Under the pieces are notes generated by a model. The model worked only from the letters and a program-made list of their open reading frames with translations, ran no database searches and was not told where the DNA came from. Both the position numbers and the translations under genes were made by a program. This document shows positions 17,767 to 27,280 of a stretch of DNA of 64,000 nt, in pieces. The stretch covers positions 126,554 to 190,553 of the forward strand of contig NZ_JACYXK010000024.1 in assembly GCF_014842975.1 (NCBI RefSeq). Reading direction: 5' to 3'. Source of the DNA: Rhodanobacter sp. DHB23. GTDB lineage: Bacteria; Pseudomonadota; Gammaproteobacteria; Xanthomonadales; Rhodanobacteraceae. Positions within the stretch are counted from its first letter, which is position 1; every line of letters starts with the position of its first letter.

Positions 17767-17795
17767 ACTGTAGTCGCGGGTCACGGGGCTGTCAA
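17767..17795 (-). promoter_or_regulatory. Sigma70-type promoter, TTGACA-17-TACAGT
   Basis: On the minus strand, TTGACA (17795-17790) is followed after exactly 17 bases by TACAGT (17772-17767). It is the best consensus match noticed in the window. It would drive transcription towards the 38-codon frame and the RND efflux operon. Confidence 0.6.
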
Positions 17796-18031
17796 CGCGT
17801 TTGGACGGCCGGATTCGCGGCCTCCGGCCACGCCATTCGACGCATGCTGCGTAGCAGCAGGATTCGGCGCCTGAATCGCGGCTGACACGATGAAGCCGCG
17901 ACGCGGTCCCGCAGCGCGAAGGCCGCCGTGTGGCGGCCTTGCGATCGATCCGGCAGGGCAGGAAGTCCGGTCGCCGCGTCGCTATTTCATGCGATGGCTT
18001 GCGGCGTAGCCGACCGGCCAGCGGCACGACC

Positions 18032-18799
18032 CTAGTCGTTGTTGCCGAGCACCGAGCCGATGACGCCGCCGAGCAGCCCGGCGCCGATGCCGGTCGATGC
18101 CGCACGGTTGCCTTCGCCCGGCATGTATTCCGCGATCTGGTGGGCAAGGCGCGAGATGGGCAGGGTCTGCAGCCACACCGTGCCGGGTCCGGTCAGCGAT
18201 GCCAGGAAGATGCCGTCGCCGCCGAAGATGGCGTTGCGGATGCCGGGCACGGTGGTGATCTGGAAATTCACCGAGGCCTGGAAGGCGCCGACGTGTCCGG
18301 GATGCACGCGCAGCGTCTCGCCGGGGGCCAGGTCCTTCCGGATGAGCTCGCCGGACAGTTCCAGCCAGGCCGTGCCGCTGCCGCTGATCCGCTGCAACAG
18401 CAGGCCGGAGCCGCCGAAGATGCCGGCGCCCAGCGACTGCTGGAAGCCCACGCCGATGCTGACCTGCGACGTGGCGCAGAGGAAGCCGTGCCGGTGCACC
18501 ATGTATTCGCTGTTCGGCGCCACCGGCACGGGCACGATATGGCCGGGCACCTTGGTGGCGAACGCCACCACGCCGGGGGACTGCACGGCGCGGTAGTCCG
18601 TCATGAAGAAGCTGCCGCCGCCGGCCACGCGCTTGAACATGCCGAGCAGGCCGCCGCCGCCGCCCATTTGGGTGTGTGTGGTCATCTGGATCGACGCGCT
18701 CATCCACGACAGTTCGCCGCTTTCGGCGAACACGCTTTCGCCGGGATCGAGCTGCACTTCGAGCACCGGCATGGTGGTGCCCTGGATGTGTGTCTGCAT
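18032..18799 (-). CDS. AIM24/TIGR00266 family protein
   Basis: A 255-residue cytoplasmic protein of the AIM24 family (PF01987), a double-stranded beta-helix fold of unknown function that is widespread in bacteria. Landmarks are LEVQLDPGESVFAESGELSWM at the N-terminus, the Gly-rich MGGGGGLLGMFKRVAGGGSFFMT, GFQQSLGAGIFGGSGLLLQRI and the C-terminal Gly-rich tail GAGLLGGVIGSVLG. The start at 18799 follows GGAGA at a good distance. There is no signal peptide. It is flanked by a 108-bp gap to the BrnA gene and the long intergenic region; no operon partner is evident. Confidence 0.85.
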   Translation of the reverse strand: MQTHIQGTTMPVLEVQLDPGESVFAESGELSWMSASIQMTTHTQMGGGGGLLGMFKRVAGGGSFFMTDYRAVQSPGVVAFATKVPGHIVPVPVAPNSEYMVHRHGFLCATSQVSIGVGFQQSLGAGIFGGSGLLLQRISGSGTAWLELSGELIRKDLAPGETLRVHPGHVGAFQASVNFQITTVPGIRNAIFGGDGIFLASLTGPGTVWLQTLPISRLAHQIAEYMPGEGNRAASTGIGAGLLGGVIGSVLGNND

Positions 18800-18907
18800 G
18801 GCGGGTTCTCCGGGTGATGGCGAGGGTTGGAGAAAAGCGGTTGCGGGTATACCTGATTTGCGGCTCGTACGCAGCTGTTCGCGGAGACAGCCCGTCGGGG
18901 CGATGCC

Positions 18908-19177
18908 TTATCGCGCTTTTGCGTGCGGTGCGTGGCTGGACAGCATGGCGGCCATGCGCGTTTGCCAGCCGGCGCCGGTCGCCTTCCATGCCTCAAGCAC
19001 GTCGGGCGGCAAGCGCAGGCTGATCGCAACGCGCGGAGACTCGACCTTGGGGCGGCCGCGCAACTTGGCTTGCAGTGTGGCCGGCAGTTTGGCGAAGGGT
19101 TTGGCGCGGGCGAAGTCGGCGTCCGTCCACTCGGGGCTTTCGTTGTCGATCATTTCAGGAGCGGGTCGCTTGTTCAT
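18908..19177 (-). CDS. brnA: BrnA-type antitoxin
   Basis: An 89-residue protein with the BrnA layout: a disordered acidic N-terminus (ESPEWTDADFARAKPFAKLP) typical of toxin-binding tails, then a ribbon-helix-helix DNA-binding domain VAISLRLPPDVLEAWKATG followed by GWQTRMAAML. Its start overlaps the toxin gene by 23 bases, the usual brnT-brnA order. In studied systems BrnA neutralises BrnT and, with it, represses the shared promoter. Confidence 0.85.
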   Translation of the reverse strand: MNKRPAPEMIDNESPEWTDADFARAKPFAKLPATLQAKLRGRPKVESPRVAISLRLPPDVLEAWKATGAGWQTRMAAMLSSHAPHAKAR

Positions 19178-19430
19178 ATCGTCTTACCTCGCGCTTGTTT
19201 GCCTTGCGGAAACTGATGACCCGGATACTGGCGCCGGTTTCCGCGAATACCAGCATGTGCAGCCGTCCATCGAGAAAGCCCAGGGCCTGCCAGCGCGTTT
19301 CGCCATAGTCCCGGCGCGTGTCCTCGATGAACAGTGCCGTTTCGAAATTGAACTGAGCTGCCTGCTCGAACGACAGGCCGCGCTCGACGATGTTCCGTTC
19401 GTTCTTGACCGGGTCGTAACTGACTTCCAT
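19155..19430 (-). CDS. brnT: BrnT-type ribonuclease toxin
   Basis: A 91-residue protein matching BrnT (PF04365), a RelE-fold ribonuclease toxin. Landmarks are MEVSYDPVKNERNIVERGLSF at the start, a central ALFIEDTRRDYGETRW, and RLHMLVFAETGASIRVISFR leading to the basic ANKREVRRYEQ C-terminus. The start at 19430 matches the family N-terminus; a frame extension to 19466 would run through the promoter. It is the first gene of the brnT-brnA pair and lies just downstream of typA's terminator. All expected residues appear intact, so the module is probably functional. Confidence 0.85.
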   Translation of the reverse strand: MEVSYDPVKNERNIVERGLSFEQAAQFNFETALFIEDTRRDYGETRWQALGFLDGRLHMLVFAETGASIRVISFRKANKREVRRYEQATRS

Positions 19431-19437
19431 GTGATTT

Positions 19438-19466
19438 AATGTATATACAAATAAAATGGGGCGCAA
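19438..19466 (-). promoter_or_regulatory. brnTA promoter with embedded palindrome
   Basis: On the minus strand, TTGCGC (19466-19461), a 17-base spacer and TACATT form a plausible promoter that ends within ten bases of the brnT ATG. Overlapping its -10 region is the perfect palindrome TGTATATACA (19440-19449), a good candidate operator for BrnA autorepression. The element is seen; its function is inferred. Confidence 0.45.
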
Positions 19467-19475
19467 GTGAGAGGG

Positions 19476-19507
19476 GAAAAAGCAAAGGCCGCCTCGCGGC
19501 GGCCTTT
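19476..19507 (-). terminator. Rho-independent terminator of typA
   Basis: A perfect inverted repeat AAAGGCCGCC..GGCGGCCTTT (19484-19507), followed on the minus strand by GCTTTTTCC, lies 27 bp beyond the typA stop. Confidence 0.85.
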
Positions 19508-19533
19508 GGCATCAACGTATTGACCCGCACGGG

Positions 19534-21378
19534 TTACCCGCGCGAAGCCCGCTTGCGGTCGTTCTCGGTGAGATGCTTCTTGCGCATGCGGATTTCCTTC
19601 GGCGTGACTTCGACCAGTTCGTCGTCGTCGATGAAGTCCAGCGCCTGCTCCAGCGAGAACTTGGTCGCCGGGGTGAGCTGGATCGCATCGTCCTTGCCGG
19701 AGGCGCGCATGTTGGTCAGCGGCTTGGGCTTGATCGCGTTGACGGTGAGGTCGTTGTCCTTGGCATGGATGCCGACCAGTTGGCCTTCGTACACGTTGTC
19801 GCCCTCGGCGGCGAACAGCTTGCCGCGTTCCTGCAGCGGCCCCAGCGAGTAAGCGGGCGTGGTGCCGCCGGCGTTGGCGATCATCACGCCGTTGAGGCGC
19901 TTGGCGATCGCCACCGGCGTGTACGGACCGTAGTGGTCGAACACGTGGAACAGCAGGCCCGAACCCTGGGTGAGGGTCTTGAACTGGTTCTGGAAGCCGA
20001 TCAGGCCACGCGCCGGGATCAGGTACTCGAGGCGCACGCGGCCCTTGCCGTCCGACACCATGTTCTTCAGCTCGCCCTTGCGGATGCCGAGGCGCTCCAT
20101 CACGCCGCCCTGGTGCTGCTCTTCGATGTCGACCACCAACTGCTCGATCGGCTCCATCTTCTGGCCGTCGATTTCCTTGATGATCACTTCCGGACGCGAC
20201 ACGGCCAGCTCGTAGCCTTCGCGGCGCATGTTCTCGATCAGCACCGAGAGGTGCAGTTCGCCACGGCCCGAGACCAGGAACTTGTCGGCGTCGGAACCAT
20301 CTTCCACGCGCAGCGCCACGTTGTGCACCTTCTCGCGGTCCAGGCGCTCGCGCAGCTGGCGGCTGGTGAGGAACTTGCCGCCGGACAGGTCCTTGTGGCC
20401 GACGAACGGCGAGTTGTTGACCTGGAAGGTCATGCTGATCATCGGCTCGTCGACGCTCAGCGCCGGCAGCGCCTCGGGCACGTCCAGCGAGGTGACGGTG
20501 TCGGAAATGGTCAGCTCGGGGATGCCCGAGATGGCGACGATGTCGCCGGCCTCGGCGGAATCCTGCTCGATGCGCTCGAGGCCGAGGAAGCCGAGCACCT
20601 GGCCGATCTTGCCCTGGCGCTTCTTGCCATGGCGATCGATCACGGCGACCGGCATGCCCTTCTTCAGGGTGCCGCGCTGGATGCGGCCGATGCCGATCAC
20701 GCCGACGAAGTTGTTGTGGTCCAGCTGGCTGATGCGCATCTGGAACGGGCCTTCCGGATCGACGTCCGGCTTCGGCGCGTGCTGCATGATCGCTTCGTAC
20801 AGCGGGGTCATGTCGCCTTCGCGGGCGTTCTCGTCCAGCGAGGCGTAGCCGTTCAGCGCCGAGGCGTAGACGATCGGGAATTCCATCTGCTCGTCGGTGG
20901 CGCCGAGCTTCTCGAACAGGTCCCACACCTGCTCGACCACCCACTCCGGGCGGGCGCCCGGGCGGTCGACCTTGTTGACCACGACGATGGGCTTGAAGCC
21001 CATGGCGAAGGCCTTCTGGGTCACGAAGCGCGTCTGCGGCATCGGGCCGTCCATCGCGTCGACCAGGATCAGCACCGTGTCCACCATCGACAGCACGCGC
21101 TCCACCTCGCCGCCGAAGTCGGCGTGTCCGGGGGTGTCGACGATGTTGATGCGGTTCTTGGTGCCGGTCTTCTTGTCCGTCCAGGTGATGGCCGTGTTCT
21201 TGGCCAGGATCGTGATGCCACGCTCCTTTTCCTGGTCGTTCGAGTCCATCACGCGCTCGGCCAGCACGGTGCGCTCGTTGAGCGTGCCGGACTGCTTCAG
21301 CAGCTGGTCGACGAGGGTGGTCTTGCCGTGGTCGACGTGGGCGACGATGGCGATGTTGCGCAGGTTTTCGATGGACAT
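19534..21378 (-). CDS. typA: Ribosome-associated GTPase TypA/BipA
   Basis: A 614-residue translational GTPase. The start at 21378 gives [20 protein letters not shown] with the G1 P-loop AHVDHGKTT. Further motifs are the switch I region [13 protein letters not shown]3 [13 protein letters not shown]4 [10 protein letters not shown], and the TypA-specific C-terminal domain ending [15 protein letters not shown]. Length fits the family (about 605-615). TypA binds the ribosome at the elongation-factor site and is needed for growth in cold and stress. It is a single-gene unit with a clear terminator and a TATAAT -10 box upstream. Confidence 0.95.
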   Translation of the reverse strand: MSIENLRNIAIVAHVDHGKTTLVDQLLKQSGTLNERTVLAERVMDSNDQEKERGITILAKNTAITWTDKKTGTKNRINIVDTPGHADFGGEVERVLSMVDTVLILVDAMDGPMPQTRFVTQKAFAMGFKPIVVVNKVDRPGARPEWVVEQVWDLFEKLGATDEQMEFPIVYASALNGYASLDENAREGDMTPLYEAIMQHAPKPDVDPEGPFQMRISQLDHNNFVGVIGIGRIQRGTLKKGMPVAVIDRHGKKRQGKIGQVLGFLGLERIEQDSAEAGDIVAISGIPELTISDTVTSLDVPEALPALSVDEPMISMTFQVNNSPFVGHKDLSGGKFLTSRQLRERLDREKVHNVALRVEDGSDADKFLVSGRGELHLSVLIENMRREGYELAVSRPEVIIKEIDGQKMEPIEQLVVDIEEQHQGGVMERLGIRKGELKNMVSDGKGRVRLEYLIPARGLIGFQNQFKTLTQGSGLLFHVFDHYGPYTPVAIAKRLNGVMIANAGGTTPAYSLGPLQERGKLFAAEGDNVYEGQLVGIHAKDNDLTVNAIKPKPLTNMRASGKDDAIQLTPATKFSLEQALDFIDDDELVEVTPKEIRMRKKHLTENDRKRASRG

Positions 21379-21435
21379 GGGCGGGCTCGGGCGACGCGGA
21401 GTCGTCACGCAGGTTTCTGATAGGGGAACCGGCGG

Positions 21436-21441
21436 ATTATA
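21436..21441 (-). promoter_or_regulatory. -10 box upstream of typA
   Basis: A perfect TATAAT on the minus strand lies about 58 bases before the typA start. No good -35 hexamer is visible at 16-18 bases, so only the -10 element is claimed. Confidence 0.4.
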
Positions 21442-21481
21442 CGCGCTTGCGCGCGCGCCTGCTTGCGTCCCGGCGCCGCGT

Positions 21482-22879
21482 TCAGGTCAGGCCGGTCAGC
21501 GCATAGGCGGCGATCACCACGAACACCGCCAGGGTCTTGATCACGGTGACCGCGAAGATGTCGCGGTAGGACTGGCGGTGGTTGAGGCCGGTCACCGCCA
21601 GCAGGGTGATCACGGCGCCGTTGTGGGGCAGGGTGTCCATGCCGCCGGAGGCCATCGCCGCCACGCGGTGCAGCACTTCCAGCGGTATCCCGGCGGCATG
21701 CGCGTTGGCGATGAAGGTGTCCGCCATCGCGCCCAGCGCGATGCCGAGCCCGCCGGAGGCCGAGCCGGTGATGCCGGCCAGCGCGGTCACCGCCACTGCC
21801 TCGTTCACCAGCGGGTTCGGGATGGCGTGCAGCGCGTCGGCCACCAGTCTGAAGCCGGGCAGGGCGGCGATCACCGCACCGAAGCCGTATTCCGAGGCGG
21901 TGTTCATCGAGGCCAGCAGGGCGCCGCCCACCGCGGCCTTGCTGCCCTCGGCGAAGCGCCGCGCCACCGGCTTCCACGCGAACGCCAGCACGCAGAGGAT
22001 GCCCAGCAGCAGCGCGCCTTCCACCGCCCAGATCGCGGCGATCTTCGAGACCTCCTGCACCACCGGCGCGCTCCTGCCCACCACGCTGGGCTGGAACGTG
22101 GCGGTGCCGCCGTACAGGCGCGGAATCAGGCCGGTGAGCCACTTGTTCGCCACGCCCACCAGCACCAGCGGCAGCAGCGCCAGCAACGGGTGCGCCAGCC
22201 TGCCGCCGTCGAACGGCGCGGGCTCGTTGGCCAGCTCGCTGCCGTAGCCTTCGCCGGCGCGGGCCGCCTTGCACCGGCGCGATTCCAGGTAGGCCAGGCC
22301 CGTGGCCAGGATGAACGCCGCGCCCAGTGTGCCCAGCCACGGCGCCGCCCAGGCGGTGGTGCCGAAGAACGCGGTGGGGATGATGTTCTGGATCTGCGGC
22401 GTGCCCGGCAACGAATCCATGGTGAAGGTGAATGCGCCCAGCGCGATGGTGCCGGGGATCAGCCGCTTAGGGATGTCGCTGGCGCGGAACAACTCGGCGG
22501 CGAACGGATACACCGCGAACACCACCACGAACAGCGACACGCCGCCGTAGGTGAGCAGCGCGCACACCAGCACGATGGAGAGGATCGCGCGGCCCTTGCC
22601 AAGCAGCCCGATGGTGGCCGCCACGATGGCCTTGGAGAAACCCGACAGCTCGATCAGCTTGCCGAACAGCGCGCCCAGCATGAACACCGGGAAATACAGC
22701 TTGAGGAAGCCGACCATCCTGTCCATGAACAGGCCGGTGAACATCGGCGCCACCAGCGCGGGATCGGTGAGCAGCACCGCGCCCAGCGCGGCCAGCGGCG
22801 CGAACAGGATCACGCTGTGGCCGCGGTACGCCGCCAGCATCAGGAAGCACAGCGCGGCGAGCACGATCAGGAATGCCAT
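21482..22879 (-). CDS. GntP family permease, possibly for 3-hydroxybutyrate
   Basis: A 465-residue inner membrane transporter with about 12-14 hydrophobic segments. It resembles GntP-type gluconate/hydroxy-acid:H+ symporters: [20 protein letters not shown] is the conserved central block, and [17 protein letters not shown] and [16 protein letters not shown] lie near the C-terminus. The start at 22879 is favoured because AGGGG and GAAGG precede it; an ATG at 22903 lacks a binding site. It is divergent from the TonB-dependent receptor gene across a 169-bp shared control region. Given the PHB depolymerase and oligomer hydrolase nearby, uptake of 3-hydroxybutyrate is a reasonable inference, not proven. 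Confidence 0.85.
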   Translation of the reverse strand: MAFLIVLAALCFLMLAAYRGHSVILFAPLAALGAVLLTDPALVAPMFTGLFMDRMVGFLKLYFPVFMLGALFGKLIELSGFSKAIVAATIGLLGKGRAILSIVLVCALLTYGGVSLFVVVFAVYPFAAELFRASDIPKRLIPGTIALGAFTFTMDSLPGTPQIQNIIPTAFFGTTAWAAPWLGTLGAAFILATGLAYLESRRCKAARAGEGYGSELANEPAPFDGGRLAHPLLALLPLVLVGVANKWLTGLIPRLYGGTATFQPSVVGRSAPVVQEVSKIAAIWAVEGALLLGILCVLAFAWKPVARRFAEGSKAAVGGALLASMNTASEYGFGAVIAALPGFRLVADALHAIPNPLVNEAVAVTALAGITGSASGGLGIALGAMADTFIANAHAAGIPLEVLHRVAAMASGGMDTLPHNGAVITLLAVTGLNHRQSYRDIFAVTVIKTLAVFVVIAAYALTGLT

Positions 22880-22942
22880 TGCCTTCGAATCCCCTGCAGC
22901 CATCGGCGATGGCCGCAGTATTCGGCACTGCCGCGCCGCGCC

Positions 22943-22967
22943 GGCACTGTACGAAGGTACAAGTGCC
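22943..22967. promoter_or_regulatory. Inverted repeat in the divergent permease/receptor control region
   Basis: GCACTGTAC and GTACAAGTGC are arranged as near-perfect inverted arms around GAAG. It is centred between the GntP permease and the TonB-dependent receptor, so a regulator dimer bound here could control both. The symmetry is seen; the regulator is unknown. Confidence 0.45.
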
Positions 22968-23048
22968 GCCCGCGCGGGCGCTGCCTAAGCTCGCCGCACA
23001 ATCGGCATCCGCGCCTGTCGGATGCGCCAACGACGACGAGGGGAAACC

Positions 23049-25274
<2,226 letters not shown>

Positions 25275-25311
25275 CGATGATGCACGTGGTGGACGGAGCG
25301 GGAGAATCGCG

Positions 25312-26325
25312 ATGCGTTGGATGAAATGGTGCATGACCGCCGCCGTGCTGCTGACGGCGGCGGTGCAGGCCGACGAGGCCGCGCCGCTGCCCAGGCTGAA
25401 GGTGGACGCGGTGCGCGTGGCAGTGGCCGGCCTGTCCTCCGGGGCGTACATGGCGACCCAGGCGCAACTGGCCTATCCGGAGGTCTTCCGCGGCGCCGCG
25501 CTGGTGGCCGGTGGGCCGTACGGCTGCGCGAACGGCCAGTTGAACGCGGCGCTGGGCAGTTGCATGAAGGGCGTGCCGCCGCCCGACGTGGATGCGCTGG
25601 TGAAGCGCACGGAGCAGCGCGCCAGTTCCGGCGAGCTCGGCTCGCTGGACGCGCTGTCGTCGTCGCACGTGTACCTGTTGCATGGTCGCGCCGACAAGGT
25701 CGTCGCTCCCGCGGTGGCCGAAGCCGGCGCGGCGTTCTACCGCAAGCTGCGCGATGGCGTGCCGGGCCTCAAGGGCATGCAGGTGGTGGACGACGGCCAA
25801 CGCGGCTTCGGCCACAACCTGCCGGTGGCGGCGGGCGGCGACGATTGCGGCAAATCGGAATCGCCCTATCTGGGCCACTGCGGCTTCGACGCGGCGGGCG
25901 CGATCTTCGCGCAGCTGTACGGCCCCGCGCCGCGGGCGGCCACGGCGGCGAAGGGACAGTTGCGCACGTTCGACCAGGACGCGTTGCGGCCCGGTGGCGC
26001 CGATGCCTTCCTCGCCGACACCGGCTACGTCTACCTGCCGCCGGACTGCCTCGCCGGCAAACCCTGCGGCCTGCTGGTGGCCCTGCACGGCTGCAAGCAG
26101 AACGCCGAGGCGGTGGGCGAGGCCTTCGTGCGCGACGCCGGCTTCAACCGCTGGGCGGACGCCTACGACGTGGCCGTGCTGTACCCTCAGACACGCGCAA
26201 GCTTCGCGCCCTTGAATCCGCAGGCATGCTGGGACTGGTGGGGATATTCCGGCACGAATTACGACACACGGCAGGGCGTGCAATTGCGCTGGCTGATGGC
26301 TGCGGTGCGCGCCATCGAAAAGTGA
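25312..26325 (+). CDS. Secreted PHB depolymerase-type esterase, circularly permuted
   Basis: A 337-residue exported esterase of the poly(3-hydroxybutyrate) depolymerase family. GGGAG precedes the ATG by a good distance, and the signal is [20 protein letters not shown]. The lipase box GLSSG (Ser42) comes early. The probable catalytic Asp ([10 protein letters not shown]) and His ([10 protein letters not shown]) follow, while the oxyanion-type block [16 protein letters not shown] comes near the C-terminus. In most depolymerases this LHGC block precedes the lipase box, so this is the circularly permuted domain type. No separate substrate-binding domain is present, suggesting action on amorphous polymer or oligomers. 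It is probably co-transcribed with the receptor. Confidence 0.8.
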   Translation: MRWMKWCMTAAVLLTAAVQADEAAPLPRLKVDAVRVAVAGLSSGAYMATQAQLAYPEVFRGAALVAGGPYGCANGQLNAALGSCMKGVPPPDVDALVKRTEQRASSGELGSLDALSSSHVYLLHGRADKVVAPAVAEAGAAFYRKLRDGVPGLKGMQVVDDGQRGFGHNLPVAAGGDDCGKSESPYLGHCGFDAAGAIFAQLYGPAPRAATAAKGQLRTFDQDALRPGGADAFLADTGYVYLPPDCLAGKPCGLLVALHGCKQNAEAVGEAFVRDAGFNRWADAYDVAVLYPQTRASFAPLNPQACWDWWGYSGTNYDTRQGVQLRWLMAAVRAIEK

Positions 26326-26342
26326 TGGCCGCAGCCACTGTT

Positions 26343-27265
26343 CTCCCCTCGCCCGCTTGCGGGCACGCGGAGAGGCGCCATGGATGGCGCCGGCTTTGGG
26401 GAGCGAGGAGAGGGGTTGGGGGAGAGGGCGCTTTTGCTTTGGCTGTGTTATCGCAAGCGACAGAGCGGTTTCGTCCGCCTGTCGGCGGCCGAGTTCCTTT
26501 CTCTTTGCGTGCCCAAAGAGAAAGGAACCAAAGAGAAAGGGCACCCCGATGGCGCGCCCTCCGGGCCTCCTGCCCTACGGGTGCGCGGGTGGGCTACGGG
26601 GTTTTTCGACGGGGCTCCTGCCCCGGCGAAAAACTGGCCGGCATCCCTGCCGGCCACCCTGCGGGCTTTCCTCCGCCCCCCCGCCGCGCCATAGGGGCCC
26701 CGGAAGAGCAGCGCGCTCCTGCGCGCAGAAGCAACTCCAACAGCAACAGCCAAAGCCAAAGCCAAAGCCAAAGCCAAAGCCAAAGCCAAAGCCAAAGCCA
26801 AAGCCAAAGCCAAAGCCAAAGCCAAAGCCAAAGCCAAAGCCAAAGCGCCGCGCCCGCACGACGCTCTGCGGTTGCTTCTGGCGCGCACGATGCGCGCCTG
26901 CTTTTCCGGGGCCCCTCGGCGGCGGTGAGCCGTGGACGAAGAGGCCGCGCAGCGGGCGAGCCCATGGATGGGCTCGCCTTTTCGCGCGGGCAGGAGCCCG
27001 CTCGAAAAGCCCGGCCACGGCTCACGGACTTTCCGCCCATGGAAGGGCGGAAAGCACCGCCGCGGGGTGTCGTTTCCTCTTGGTTACTTCTCCTTTGGAC
27101 AAGCAAAGGAGAAGTAACTCGGGCGCCGACAGGCGCTCGAAACCGCTTTGAAACTTGCGACACCCCGAAGAGCAAAAGCCCCTCTCCCCCAACCCCTCTC
27201 CTCGCTCCCCAAAGCCGGCGCCATCCATGGCGCCTCTCCGCGTGCCCGCAAGCGGGCGAGGGGAG
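26343..27265. repeat. 923-bp palindromic element with perfect 86-bp terminal inverted repeats
   Basis: The first 86 bases (26343-26428, starting CTCCCCTCGCCCGCTTGCGG) are the exact reverse complement of the last 86 (27180-27265). Inside, both arms have the same order of hairpins but with different sequence: 15-bp stems with 6-base loops at 26493-26528 and 27083-27118; T-rich/GC stems with TCCT or AGGA loops at 26602-26633 and 26979-27008; and GGCCGGC- or GGCGAGCCC-type stems next to them. The centre holds sixteen CAAAGC units. It fills the gap between the depolymerase and the hybrid kinase, and its end supplies the GGGGAG ribosome binding site of the kinase. Open frames across it (proline-lysine or leucine-alanine repeats) look spurious. 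Confidence 0.9.
26751..26846. repeat. Hexanucleotide tandem repeat (CAAAGC)16
   Basis: Sixteen perfect copies of CAAAGC, preceded by two degenerate CAACAGC-like units, sit at the centre of the palindromic element. A perfect hexamer run of this length is expected to vary by slippage. Confidence 0.95.
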
Positions 27266-27280
27266 CAACAGGTGGGCGTC

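Larger units (their letters stand above)
17141..18031. other. Long intergenic region upstream of the RND operon
   Basis: About 890 bp between the adaptor gene and the AIM24-family gene, both on the minus strand. It contains a family B repeat (17276-17377), a strong minus-strand promoter-like sequence (17767-17795), a possible 38-codon reading frame (17599-17715) and a perfect 9-bp GC hairpin at about 17919-17941 lacking a U-run. No larger gene is supported. Confidence 0.6.

Noticed and set aside
17919-17941. Perfect GC hairpin after the AIM24-family gene as a terminator
   Set aside because: No U-run on either strand, so it is mentioned only as a hairpin in the intergenic region.
26357-27151. 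Open frame encoding a proline-lysine repeat protein across the palindromic element
   Set aside because: Composition follows directly from the hexamer repeat and inverted arms, frames are open on both strands, and there is no convincing ribosome binding site or domain.
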